A stretch of DNA of 12,990 nt from contig JASEGF010000024.1 in assembly GCA_030017935.1 (NCBI GenBank), forward strand, positions 1-12,990. Direction: 5' to 3'. The notes below the pieces were generated by a model, which was not told the origin of the DNA, did not search any database, and worked only from the letters and a program-made list of their open reading frames with translations. This document shows, piece after piece, positions 1 to 6,319 of the stretch (its first letter is position 1; each line of letters starts with the position of its first letter). Position numbers and translations under genes: made by a program. This stretch comes from Bacteroidales bacterium. Its GTDB lineage: Bacteria; Bacteroidota; Bacteroidia; Bacteroidales; DTU049.

Positions 1-206
1 AACCTGTGACTAAAAAACCTAATGAGGTACGTATGGGTAAAGGTAAAGGTAATCCTGAATATTTTGTCGCTCCAGTTTTACCTGGTAGAATCTTGTTTGA
101 GGTTGAGGGAGTACCTCTCGATATCGCTAAAGAAGCTATGCGTTTAGCAGCTCAGAAATTACCTGTGAAAACTAAGTTTATCATAAGTAGAGATTTTGTC
201 AAATAA
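1..206 (+). CDS. rplP: 50S ribosomal protein L16, C-terminal part (5' end outside window)
   Basis: L16 is a large-subunit protein that sits near the peptidyl-transferase centre and the A-site tRNA elbow. The window holds only its last 67 codons, reading in frame from the CCT at position 3. The conserved L16 block VTKKPNEVRMGKGKG is followed by PEYFVAPVLPGRILFE and the C-terminal helix with KEAMRLAAQKLPVKTKF, ending in TAA. A GTG at position 6 is in frame but is an internal valine of the family motif, not a start. It is followed 23 bases later by rpmC, the usual L16-L29-S17 order at the end of the S10 cluster. The identification is secure; the start lies upstream of the window. Confidence 0.97.
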   Translation, partial: PVTKKPNEVRMGKGKGNPEYFVAPVLPGRILFEVEGVPLDIAKEAMRLAAQKLPVKTKFIISRDFVK

Positions 207-213
207 ATTAAAA

Positions 214-220
214 TGAGGAG
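214..220 (+). promoter_or_regulatory. Shine-Dalgarno-like site for rpmC
   Basis: TGAGGAG lies nine bases before the rpmC ATG at 230. It is one of only four clear purine-rich SD-like sites in the window; most genes here have an A/T-only leader. Confidence 0.55.
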
Positions 221-229
221 ATAGATTTT

Positions 230-451
230 ATGGAAATATCTGTAATTAGAGAGTTATCATCAAAAGAGTTAAAAGAAAGACTCGATGAGCTAAAATTAGA
301 ATATGCTAAATTAAAAATGGGCCATGCTATTTCTCCTGTAGATAATACTACAAAATTTAGAGAAATCAGAAAAGACATTGCTCGTATTCTAACGGTACTA
401 ACCGAACGTGAAAATAATGAAAAACAAGCAAATATTAATAAATCCAAATAA
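230..451 (+). CDS. rpmC: 50S ribosomal protein L29
   Basis: L29 is a small helical protein at the exit of the nascent-peptide tunnel, next to L23, where it contributes to the docking area for trigger factor and SRP. The 73-residue product has the family's two-helix hairpin: an N-terminal helix with IRELSSKELKERLDELKLE, a turn around residues 32-42, and a second helix with REIRKDIARILTVLTERE. The lysine/asparagine-rich end (KQANINKSK) is a short extension. The ATG at 230 is preceded by a GAGGAG site. The gene lies 23 bases after rplP and its stop is two bases before rpsQ, so the three are almost certainly co-transcribed. Length and position fit L29; I am confident. Confidence 0.95.
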   Translation: MEISVIRELSSKELKERLDELKLEYAKLKMGHAISPVDNTTKFREIRKDIARILTVLTERENNEKQANINKSK

Positions 452-453
452 TA

Positions 454-717
454 ATGGAAAAGGTTAAAAAAGAAAATAGGAAAGAACGCATTGGCATCGT
501 AGTGAGTAATAAAATGAATAAGTCTGTTGTGGTACGTGTAAACTATCAAAAGATGGACCCTTTGTATAAAAAATATGTTAAAAAAGCTAGCAAATTTATG
601 GCTCATGATGAAAATAATGAATGTGGTATAGGTGATAAAGTGCGTATAGTAGAAACTAGACCTTTAAGCAAAAATAAACATTGGAGAGTAGTCGAAATCA
701 TTGAAAAGAGTAAATAG
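454..717 (+). CDS. rpsQ: 30S ribosomal protein S17
   Basis: S17 is a primary 16S rRNA-binding protein of the small-subunit body with an OB fold, needed early in 30S assembly. The 87-residue product shows the family signatures in order: RKERIGIVVSNKMNKSVVV near residues 9-27, then a strand-loop region with DPLYKKYVKKASKFMAHDE, and the GDKVRIVETRPLSKNKHWRV block near residues 60-79, which is the hallmark of S17. The ATG at 454 lies two bases after the rpmC stop with no SD sequence, so translation probably depends on coupling or on unstructured A-rich mRNA. The next gene, rplN, starts two bases after the stop. Confidence 0.97.
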   Translation: MEKVKKENRKERIGIVVSNKMNKSVVVRVNYQKMDPLYKKYVKKASKFMAHDENNECGIGDKVRIVETRPLSKNKHWRVVEIIEKSK

Positions 718-719
718 TT

Positions 720-1088
720 ATGATACAACAAGAAAGTCGCTTAAAAGTTGCGGATAATAGTGGTGCAAAAGAAGTTTTGTGCATCCGCGTCCTTGGTAGC
801 ACAGGCAAAAGATATGCTACAGTAGGAGATAAAATTATAGTTACTGTGAAAAAAGCTATTCCTTCTGGTAATATAAAAAAAGGTACTGTTACTAAAGCAG
901 TTATCGTTCGTACTAGAAAAGAAATTAAAAGAGCTGATGGGTCTTATATAAGATTTGATGATAATGCATGCGTTTTGCTCACTCCTAATGACGAACTCCG
1001 TGCTACTCGTATCTTCGGTCCTGTACCTCGTGAGCTCAGAGATAAACAATATATGAAAATCGTTTCTCTAGCTCCAGAAGTTATTTAA
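720..1088 (+). CDS. rplN: 50S ribosomal protein L14
   Basis: L14 binds 23S rRNA at the subunit interface, forms a bridge with 16S rRNA helix 14, and is the docking site of the silencing factor RsfS. The product is 122 residues, the exact usual length, and starts with the typical MIQQESRLKVADNSGAKE. Further recognisable blocks are CIRVLGSTGKRYATVGD, the basic loop RTRKEIKRADGSYIRFDDNA, and the end segment GPVPRELRDKQYMKIVSLAPEV. The ATG at 720 is two bases past rpsQ. In the classical operon this is the first spc gene, but there is no room for a promoter between rpsQ and rplN, so S10 and spc appear joined here. Confidence 0.98.
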   Translation: MIQQESRLKVADNSGAKEVLCIRVLGSTGKRYATVGDKIIVTVKKAIPSGNIKKGTVTKAVIVRTRKEIKRADGSYIRFDDNACVLLTPNDELRATRIFGPVPRELRDKQYMKIVSLAPEVI

Positions 1089-1121
1089 TTATGTTTTTAA
1101 TTCTAAAATATATATTTAATT

Positions 1122-1469
1122 ATGGCTAAAACCAAAAACAAAAAACCTGAAAAAAAGGTTAAAATAAAAATAAAAAAAGGTGATCAAGTGCGCGTGATAG
1201 CAGGTGATGATAAAGGTGCTGAGGGTAGAGTACTTATGGTTTTACCTAAAGAACATCGTGTTATTGTAGAAGGTGTTAATATTGTTATTAAACATTCTAA
1301 ACCTTCTGCTGCACATCCTCAAGGTGGAAGAATCGAACAAGAAGCTCCTATAGATATCTCTAATGTTATGTTATTAGTAGGTAATACTCCTACACGCATT
1401 GGCAGAAAACTTGACGAAAATGGTAAATTAGTTAGATTTGCTAAAAAAACAGGGGAGGTAATTAAATGA
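1122..1469 (+). CDS. rplX: 50S ribosomal protein L24
   Basis: L24 is an assembly initiator protein that binds the 5' domain of 23S rRNA and later lines the tunnel exit. The 115-residue product has a lysine-rich N-terminal tail of about 18 residues, then a KOW motif (KKGDQVRVIAGDDKGAEGRV), followed by the L24-specific segment with VIVEGVNIVIKHSKP and the PQGGRIEQEAPIDISNVML block. The ATG at 1122 follows a 33-base A/T-only gap after rplN. Its TGA stop overlaps the rplE ATG as ATGA, a four-base overlap typical of translational coupling. The identification is unambiguous from the KOW domain and order. Confidence 0.97.
   Translation: MAKTKNKKPEKKVKIKIKKGDQVRVIAGDDKGAEGRVLMVLPKEHRVIVEGVNIVIKHSKPSAAHPQGGRIEQEAPIDISNVMLLVGNTPTRIGRKLDENGKLVRFAKKTGEVIK
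1452..1458 (+). promoter_or_regulatory. Shine-Dalgarno site for rplE
   Basis: GGGGAGG ends seven bases before the rplE ATG at 1466 and lies inside the last codons of rplX. It is the strongest SD-like sequence in the window, and it accompanies the ATGA overlap, so it supports re-initiation at rplE. Confidence 0.7.
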
Positions 1470-2023
1470 CAACAAAAACTTATATTCCAAGATTAAAGAA
1501 AAAATATTACGACGAAGTAGTTCCTGCTATGATGAAGGAATTTGCTTACAAAAATATTATGCAGGTACCTAAAATTGAAAAAATCGTCGTTAACCAAGGT
1601 ATCGGAGAGGCTACTCAAGATCGTAAACTTATCGAGGCTGCTCTCAATGAACTTACTATGATTACGGGACAAAAAGCTATAGCTACTTATGCTAAAAAGG
1701 ATATTAATAATTTTAAAATTAGAAAAGGCATGCCTATAGGCACTAAAGTTACTTTGAGAAACGATAATATGTATGAATTCCTTGATAGGTTGATATCTAT
1801 TGCTATACCACGTATCCGAGATTTTCATGGAATTAATGATAATGGCTTCGATGGTAGAGGTAATTTCTCTTTTGGCATTAGTGAACAAATTATCTTTCCA
1901 GAAATAAATATGGATAAGGTGAATAAAATCATTGGCATGGACATCAGTATTATTACTAATGCTAAAACTGATAAAGAAGCTTATGCTTTATTAAAATTTA
2001 TGGGTATTCCTTTTAGAAAATAA
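1466..2023 (+). CDS. rplE: 50S ribosomal protein L5
   Basis: L5 binds 5S rRNA together with L18, anchors the central protuberance and touches S13 and P-site tRNA. The product has 185 residues, close to the family norm. Diagnostic parts are YYDEVVPAMMKEFAYKNIMQ at the start, PKIEKIVVNQGIGEATQDRK, the loop KKDINNFKIRKGMPIGTKVT, the P-site loop region PRIRDFHGINDNGFDGRGN, and the end segment TNAKTDKEAYALLKFMGIPF. The start overlaps the rplX stop by four bases and is backed by a GGGGAGG site. rpsN follows 15 bases after the stop. Nothing is missing from the family pattern. Confidence 0.98.
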   Translation: MTTKTYIPRLKKKYYDEVVPAMMKEFAYKNIMQVPKIEKIVVNQGIGEATQDRKLIEAALNELTMITGQKAIATYAKKDINNFKIRKGMPIGTKVTLRNDNMYEFLDRLISIAIPRIRDFHGINDNGFDGRGNFSFGISEQIIFPEINMDKVNKIIGMDISIITNAKTDKEAYALLKFMGIPFRK

Positions 2024-2038
2024 AAATTGTTTGAATAT

Positions 2039-2308
2039 ATGGCAAAAGAATCAATGAAAGCACGTGAGAGAAAAAGAAGGCAGATGGTAGATAAATATGC
2101 TAGTAAACGTGCAGAGTTAAAAGCAAAGGGAGATTATGAGGGTTTGCAAAAATTACCACGTAATGCATCTCCAGTGAGATTGAGAAATAGATGTGCCCTC
2201 TCTGGAAGACCAAGAGGTTATATTAGATATTTTGGAATTTCTCGTATAGATTTCCGTGAATTAGCTTCTAAAGGTATGATCCCAGGAGTTAAAAAAGCAA
2301 GTTGGTAA
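2039..2308 (+). CDS. rpsN: 30S ribosomal protein S14, zinc-independent long form
   Basis: S14 is a late-binding protein of the 30S head, close to the A-site mRNA path. I place the start at the ATG at 2039, giving MAKESMKARERKRRQ and 89 residues, the standard length. A TTG four codons upstream is in frame but would add an atypical leader. The protein has the long-form insertion (KAKGDYEGLQKLPRNASPVR) and the core motif RLRNRCALSGRPRGYIRYFG, but has only one cysteine, so it cannot form the CxxC...CxxC zinc ribbon of the short form. It lies 15 bases after rplE. A 113-base gap separates it from rpsH. Confidence 0.96.
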   Translation: MAKESMKARERKRRQMVDKYASKRAELKAKGDYEGLQKLPRNASPVRLRNRCALSGRPRGYIRYFGISRIDFRELASKGMIPGVKKASW

Positions 2309-2347
2309 GATATGTTAGAAAGTTTTAATATATTTTGCTGTTTTTTG

Positions 2348-2378
2348 ATTTGTAATTAATGTATAATTTGTAATTTTG
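2348..2378 (+). promoter_or_regulatory. Candidate internal promoter between rpsN and rpsH
   Basis: In the 113-base gap, TTTG at 2349-2352 and TAATTTTG at 2371-2378 match the Bacteroidota -33 (TTTG) and -7 (TAnnTTTG) elements, separated by 18 bases. The predicted transcript would start a few bases after 2378, with a leader of roughly 35-40 bases before the rpsH ATG. The region also holds the ten-base direct repeat ATTTGTAATT at 2348-2357 and 2366-2375. The sequence is so AT-rich that a chance match is possible, but both elements and their spacing agree and it is the only gap in the cluster large enough for a promoter. Confidence 0.5.
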
Positions 2379-2421
2379 CATTTTAAAAAAATATTAAATT
2401 AATAAAAAAAGAAAAATAAAT

Positions 2422-2820
2422 ATGACAACAGATCCAATTGCTGATTACCTGACACGCATTAGGAATGCAATTAGTGCAAAACATCGTATTGTAGAGATGC
2501 CTGCAAGTAATTTGCTTATTTCTTTGACTCAAATTTTAAAAGATGAAGGATATATTTTAAATTTTAAAGTTGATGAAGAATCTTTTCCTCGCAAACTTAT
2601 CATAGCATTGAAGTATCATCCTACAATGAAGATTAGCCCCATACAAAAACTCGAGCGTGTTTCTAAACCAGGAAGACGTATTTATAAAAAAGCTGACGAT
2701 CTACCTAAAGTGATGAATGGACTTGGCATTGCTATTATTAGTACATCAGAAGGGCTTATGACAGATAGAGAAGCTCGTAATCGTCACATCGGCGGCGAAG
2801 TCATTTGTTATGTTTCTTAA
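2422..2820 (+). CDS. rpsH: 30S ribosomal protein S8
   Basis: S8 is a primary binder of the 16S rRNA central domain. In E. coli it also represses the spc operon by binding its own mRNA near rplE. The 132-residue product starts MTTDPIADYLTRIRNAISA, a family signature, followed by LTQILKDEGYI, KLERVSKPGRRIY, and the C-terminal STSEGLMTDREARNRHIGGE segment that forms the rRNA-binding site. The ATG at 2422 follows an A-rich, SD-less leader. It is the first gene after the large internal gap and may head a separately initiated transcript. I could not see an S8-like RNA operator by eye. Confidence 0.98.
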   Translation: MTTDPIADYLTRIRNAISAKHRIVEMPASNLLISLTQILKDEGYILNFKVDEESFPRKLIIALKYHPTMKISPIQKLERVSKPGRRIYKKADDLPKVMNGLGIAIISTSEGLMTDREARNRHIGGEVICYVS

Positions 2821-2828
2821 TTAAAAAT

Positions 2829-2834
2829 AAGGAG
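2829..2834 (+). promoter_or_regulatory. Shine-Dalgarno site that fixes the rplF start
   Basis: AAGGAG lies six bases before the ATG at 2841. It supports that ATG over the in-frame upstream TTG at 2805, which would lie inside the end of rpsH and give a 12-residue non-family leader. Confidence 0.7.
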
Positions 2835-2840
2835 TTAGTA

Positions 2841-3401
2841 ATGTCTAGAATAGGAAATTTACCAATTAAAATACCGCAGGGAGTATCTATTGATATATCT
2901 GCTGATAATATAGTCACAGTTAAAGGAAAATTGGGACAATTAACTCAATTTATTCATCCATCTATAAAAATTAATGTAGATGGTGATACTTTGACACTCA
3001 CTCGTTTAAATGACGAAAAACAAACACGTATGTACCATGGCCTCTATAGAGCTTTATTAAATAACATGGTTACTGGTGTTTCAGAAGGATTTACTAAAAC
3101 ATTGGAATTAGTAGGTGTGGGTTATAAAGCTCAAGCTCAAGGACAAATTTTAGAACTTGCCTTAGGCTTTTCTCATAGTGTGTTATTTGAGCTACCTCCC
3201 GAAATTTCTGTTACTACAGTTACGGAAAGAGGTTCTAATCCAAAAATTATTTTGAAATCTTTTGACAAACAACTGTTAGGGCAGGTAGCAGCTAAAATAC
3301 GTTCTCTCAGAAAACCAGAACCTTATAAAGGTAAAGGTGTCAAATATCAAGGTGAATATATTCGTCGTAAAGCTGGTAAAGCTGCAGCTTCTGTTAAATA
3401 A
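2841..3401 (+). CDS. rplF: 50S ribosomal protein L6
   Basis: L6 binds the 23S rRNA sarcin-ricin region near the GTPase-factor binding site. From the ATG at 2841 the protein is 186 residues and opens with the canonical MSRIGNLPIKIPQGV. It consists of two similar alpha/beta repeats: residues about 1-80 (with VTVKGKLGQLTQ and TRMYHGLYRALLNNMVTGVS) and 85-175. The C-terminal half holds the family motif KIRSLRKPEPYKGKGVKYQG, followed by the basic end RRKAGKAAASVK. The upstream extension to 2805 is rejected because it overlaps rpsH and the AAGGAG site sits in front of 2841. rplR follows 14 bases later. Confidence 0.97.
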   Translation: MSRIGNLPIKIPQGVSIDISADNIVTVKGKLGQLTQFIHPSIKINVDGDTLTLTRLNDEKQTRMYHGLYRALLNNMVTGVSEGFTKTLELVGVGYKAQAQGQILELALGFSHSVLFELPPEISVTTVTERGSNPKIILKSFDKQLLGQVAAKIRSLRKPEPYKGKGVKYQGEYIRRKAGKAAASVK

Positions 3402-3415
3402 TTAATATTATAACT

Positions 3416-3784
3416 ATGGAACCCAAAATTAAAAACAAAAAAGAAGCAAGAAGGCGTAGAATCAAAATGCGTATCAGTAAAAAATTTAATGGTACAGCAG
3501 ATAGACCACGCTTATGTGTTTATAGAAGTGATAAAGAAATTTATGCTCAAATAATTGATGATGTAAAGCATGTAACTATTTTGAGTATCTCATCTCTTTC
3601 TAAAGAAATAAAAAGTCAAAAACTGTCTAAAACAGATAAATCTAAAGAAGTAGGTAAATTGATTGCTAAAAAAGCTTTAGATGCTGGTATCGATACAGTT
3701 GTTTTCGATCGTAACGGATATTTATATCATGGTAGAATTAAAGCACTAGCTGATAGTGCAAGAGAAAATGGGCTTAAATTTTAA
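3416..3784 (+). CDS. rplR: 50S ribosomal protein L18
   Basis: L18 binds 5S rRNA and, with L5, brings it into the central protuberance. The product has 122 residues. The arginine-rich N-terminal stretch (KKEARRRRIKMRISKKFNGT) is the flexible rRNA-binding tail, followed by the conserved ADRPRLCVYRSDKEIYAQII strand region, GKLIAKKALDAGIDTVVFDR, and the end RNGYLYHGRIKALADSAREN, which is diagnostic for L18. The N-terminus (MEPKIKNK) is slightly longer than many homologues, but there is no better downstream start. The ATG has no SD sequence. It lies 14 bases after rplF and six before rpsE. Confidence 0.96.
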   Translation: MEPKIKNKKEARRRRIKMRISKKFNGTADRPRLCVYRSDKEIYAQIIDDVKHVTILSISSLSKEIKSQKLSKTDKSKEVGKLIAKKALDAGIDTVVFDRNGYLYHGRIKALADSARENGLKF

Positions 3785-3789
3785 ATTTT

Positions 3790-4305
3790 ATGACAAATAT
3801 AGTTAGAAAAGTAAAAGCTACTGATACAGAATTAAAAGACAGATTAGTCTCTATCCAAAGAGTAACCAAAGTTACTAAAGGTGGTAGAACATTTAGCTTT
3901 GCTGCATTAGTGGTAGTAGGTAATGAAAATGGTATCGTTGGCTATGGACTAGGTAAAGCTAGAGAAGTTCCTTTGGCTATCCAAAAAGCCATTGATGATG
4001 CTAAAAAGAATTTAGTTAAAGTTAGTATTCATAATGGTACTTTACCGCATGAACAAATATCTAAATATGGCGCTGCTAAAGTCATTATTAAACCTGCTGC
4101 TCCTGGTACTGGTGTAATCGCAGGTGGAGCCATGCGTGCCGTTTTAGAAAGTGCTGGCGTTAGAAACGTGCTAGCTAAATGTCTTGGATCTTCTAATCCT
4201 CATAATGTAGTGAAAGCTACTATAAAGGCTCTTAGTGAATTACGTGATCCATACACTATCGCTGAACTCAGAAATATTCCAGTAGAAAAATTATTAAATA
4301 AATAA
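3790..4305 (+). CDS. rpsE: 30S ribosomal protein S5
   Basis: S5 sits at the mRNA entry channel beside S3 and S4 and influences decoding accuracy. The 171-residue protein has an N-terminal dsRNA-binding-like domain (about 17-80) with RVTKVTKGGRTFSFAALVVV and the motif GYGLGKAREVPLAIQKAIDD, then the C-terminal S5 domain with PAAPGTGVIAGGAMRAVLES and AGVRNVLAKCLGSSNPHNVV. These match the family without gaps. The ATG at 3790 is preceded by an A/T-only stretch, five bases after the rplR stop. The rpmD start follows 11 bases after its stop. Confidence 0.98.
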   Translation: MTNIVRKVKATDTELKDRLVSIQRVTKVTKGGRTFSFAALVVVGNENGIVGYGLGKAREVPLAIQKAIDDAKKNLVKVSIHNGTLPHEQISKYGAAKVIIKPAAPGTGVIAGGAMRAVLESAGVRNVLAKCLGSSNPHNVVKATIKALSELRDPYTIAELRNIPVEKLLNK

Positions 4306-4316
4306 ACCCAGTTATT

Positions 4317-4496
4317 ATGAAGCAAATCAAAGTAACCCTTGTGAGAAGTACTATTGGACGTCCAATAGATCAAAAAAGAACTGCTGCAGCATTGGGATTG
4401 AAAAAATTAAATCATAGTAAAATCTTTGAAGATAGTCCAGATATTCGTGGTATGATAAGGAAAATTGAACATTTAGTAAAAGTAGAAGAAATTTAA
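4317..4496 (+). CDS. rpmD: 50S ribosomal protein L30
   Basis: L30 is a small large-subunit protein that binds 23S rRNA; it is absent from some bacterial lineages but usual in Bacteroidota. Reading from the ATG at 4317 gives 59 residues to a TAA at 4494-4496. The start MKQIKVTLVRSTIGRP is the L30 signature (I-K-V-T-L-V-x-S-x-I-G-x), followed by QKRTAAALGLKKLNHSKIFE and the closing RGMIRKIEHLVKVEE. The length fits the typical 58-60 residues. It fills the space between rpsE and rplO exactly where L30 belongs, with an AGTTATT leader and no SD sequence. Confidence 0.97.
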   Translation: MKQIKVTLVRSTIGRPIDQKRTAAALGLKKLNHSKIFEDSPDIRGMIRKIEHLVKVEEI

Positions 4497-4509
4497 AAAA
4501 ATATTAATT

Positions 4510-4959
4510 ATGGATCTAAATAATCTAAAACCAGCAAAAGGCTCTGTAAAATCAAATACTAGGCTAGGCCGTGGTGAAGGCTCTAAAAAAGGTGGTACTG
4601 CAGGTCGTGGTACTAAAGGCCAACAATCTCGTAATGGCTATACTCGTAAATTCGGTTTCGAAGGTGGTCAAATGCCGCTACACCGTAGAGCACCTAAGTT
4701 TGGTTTTAAAAATATTTTTAAAGAAATATATCAACCTATTAATTTAGATACTATTCAATATGTAGTTGACAAATTAAATCTAAATGTTATTAATCCAGAT
4801 ATCTTATATGAAAATGGATTTATTAGCAAAAATGATAAGGTTAAAATTTTAGCTCGTGGAGAGCTGAAAAAATCTGTGGAAATTTCTGCTCATGCTTTTT
4901 CAAAAAAAGCTATTGAAGAAATCGAAAAATTAGGTGGTAATGTCAAAATTATAAATTAA
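4510..4959 (+). CDS. rplO: 50S ribosomal protein L15
   Basis: L15 is a late-assembly protein whose long N-terminal tail threads deep into 23S rRNA. The 149-residue product begins MDLNNLKPAKGSVKSNTRLG, followed by the glycine/lysine-rich extension GRGEGSKKGGTAGRGTKGQQ and the FGFEGGQMPLHRRAPKFGF block, all diagnostic. The globular C-terminal domain (about 75-149) ends in HAFSKKAIEEIEKLGGNV. Its TAA stop shares one base with the secY start (TAATG), so secY is probably translated by re-initiation. No SD sequence precedes the ATG; the leader is AATATTAATT. Confidence 0.98.
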   Translation: MDLNNLKPAKGSVKSNTRLGRGEGSKKGGTAGRGTKGQQSRNGYTRKFGFEGGQMPLHRRAPKFGFKNIFKEIYQPINLDTIQYVVDKLNLNVINPDILYENGFISKNDKVKILARGELKKSVEISAHAFSKKAIEEIEKLGGNVKIIN

Positions 4960-6317
4960 TGAGCAACATTATACAAACATTTAGAAATATTTTTAAAATT
5001 GAGGATTTACGAAAACGTATCATATATACATTATTATTGCTATTAGTATATCGTTTCGGTACTCATATAGTTTTACCAGGTATTAATGCTAGTTTTATAC
5101 AAGGTAGCAATTTTGCTAGCCAAGGTCAAGGTGGTTTATTAGGAATGATTAATATGTTCGCTGGTGGTGCATTCTCTAATGCTTCCATTTTAGCGTTAGG
5201 TATTATGCCTTATATATCTGCTTCTATTATTATTCAATTATTAACCGTCGTTATTCCTACTTTTCAACGTATGCAAAAAGAAGGTGAAAGTGGGAGACGT
5301 AGATTAAATCAGATAACACGTTATCTAACTATTTTGGTAACAATAGCACAAGCTCAAGGATATATAACTTATTTGGTTGCACAATTACCAGCTCAGGCTA
5401 TTTATCCTTTCACAGGTGCTGGCATACCATTCATTTTTAGATTTGCTGCTACTGTACTGCTAACAGCTGGTACTTTATTTGTAATGTGGCTAGGAGAAAA
5501 AATTACTGACAAAGGCATTGGCAATGGTATATCTCTGATAATTATGATAGGTATCGTCGCTAGACTTCCTTTATCAATTGCTGCAGAATTTACTTCTCGA
5601 ATGTCTGTAAATGCTGGCGGTATATTTGCTTTAATTATAGAAATTATAGTTTTAATAGCTGTAATATTATTTACCATTTTGCTTATTCAAGGTACAAGAA
5701 AAATACCAGTGCAATATGCTAAAAGAGTGGTGGGCAATAAACAATATGGTGGTGTGAGACAATATTTACCATTAAAAGTAAATGCTGCTGGTGTAATGCC
5801 AATAATTTTTGCTCAGGCTATTATGTTTCTACCTATTACTATCGCAGGTTTTGCTAATTATGAGAGTGGTGGTTGGTTTGTAACTGCTTTTTCAAATTTT
5901 AATGGATTTTGGTATAATCTTACTTTTGCAGTGTTGATTATAATATTTACTTATTTCTACACTGCTATTACTTTTAATCCACAACAAATCGCTGATGAAC
6001 TTAAGAAAAATAATGGTTTCATTCCAGGCATCAAACCAGGGAAAAAAACAGCAGAATATATTGATACTATTATGTCTCGTATTACTTTGCCAGGTTCTAT
6101 TTTTTTAGCTACAATTGCTATTTTACCTGCAATAGTTAGTAATTTTGGTATTACATCACAATTTGCACAATTTTATGGTGGTACCTCTTTATTAATTATG
6201 GTAGGTGTAGTATTGGATACATTGCAGCAAATCGAGAGCCATTTATTGATGAGACATTATGATGGTTTTATGAAAAAAGGAAAACTAAAGGGTAGATCTA
6301 TTTATGGAGGTGCATAA
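4959..6317 (+). CDS. secY: Preprotein translocase channel subunit SecY
   Basis: SecY is the inner-membrane channel of the Sec translocon; with SecE and SecG it passes unfolded proteins delivered by SecA or ribosomes. The 452-residue product has the hydrophobic segments expected for ten membrane helices. The first lies at about 21-40, and the plug region near 60-75 is glycine-rich (GGLLGMINMFAGGA). The cytoplasmic loop KEGESGRRR is at 107-115. The loop VQYAKR at about 251-256 and the loop FIPGIKPGKKTAEY near 354-367 are the ribosome/SecA contact loops. GGTSLLI at 407-413 starts the last helix. In the second contact loop the position corresponding to the essential E. coli R357 is lysine (K359), a conservative change. 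The gene is complete, overlaps rplO by one base and is followed by map after two bases. Confidence 0.98.
   Translation: MSNIIQTFRNIFKIEDLRKRIIYTLLLLLVYRFGTHIVLPGINASFIQGSNFASQGQGGLLGMINMFAGGAFSNASILALGIMPYISASIIIQLLTVVIPTFQRMQKEGESGRRRLNQITRYLTILVTIAQAQGYITYLVAQLPAQAIYPFTGAGIPFIFRFAATVLLTAGTLFVMWLGEKITDKGIGNGISLIIMIGIVARLPLSIAAEFTSRMSVNAGGIFALIIEIIVLIAVILFTILLIQGTRKIPVQYAKRVVGNKQYGGVRQYLPLKVNAAGVMPIIFAQAIMFLPITIAGFANYESGGWFVTAFSNFNGFWYNLTFAVLIIIFTYFYTAITFNPQQIADELKKNNGFIPGIKPGKKTAEYIDTIMSRITLPGSIFLATIAILPAIVSNFGITSQFAQFYGGTSLLIMVGVVLDTLQQIESHLLMRHYDGFMKKGKLKGRSIYGGA
6306..6310 (+). promoter_or_regulatory. Shine-Dalgarno-like site for map
   Basis: GGAGG at the end of secY lies nine bases before the map ATG at 6320. 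It is one of the few SD-like sites in the window and falls where two unrelated proteins must be translated from adjacent frames. Confidence 0.5.
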
Positions 6318-6319
6318 TA

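Noticed and set aside
208..606. Open frame on the minus strand across rpmC and rpsQ
   Set aside because: It is antisense to two confirmed ribosomal genes, has a low-complexity F/S/I-rich translation and matches no family I know; an antisense shadow in AT-rich DNA.
741..1049. Minus-strand open frame inside rplN
   Set aside because: Complement shadow of L14; no start context or family motif.
1493..1888. Minus-strand open frame inside rplE
   Set aside because: Complement shadow of L5, with an I/S/N-rich translation lacking any domain.
2027..2038. Longer rpsN from an upstream TTG
   Set aside because: The ATG at 2039 gives the exact 89-residue family length and canonical MAKES-type start.
2324..2398. 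Possible long-range hairpin in the rpsN-rpsH gap (TTTAATAT with ATATTAAA)
   Set aside because: Eight A/T-only pairs across about 60 bases would be weak; expected by chance at this composition, so not called as a terminator or riboswitch.
2805..2840. Longer rplF from an upstream TTG
   Set aside because: It would overlap rpsH, adds 12 residues with no family match, and the AAGGAG site sits in front of the ATG at 2841.
5402..5677. Minus-strand open frame inside secY
   Set aside because: Complement of membrane helices of SecY gives a hydrophobic-looking shadow; no independent evidence.
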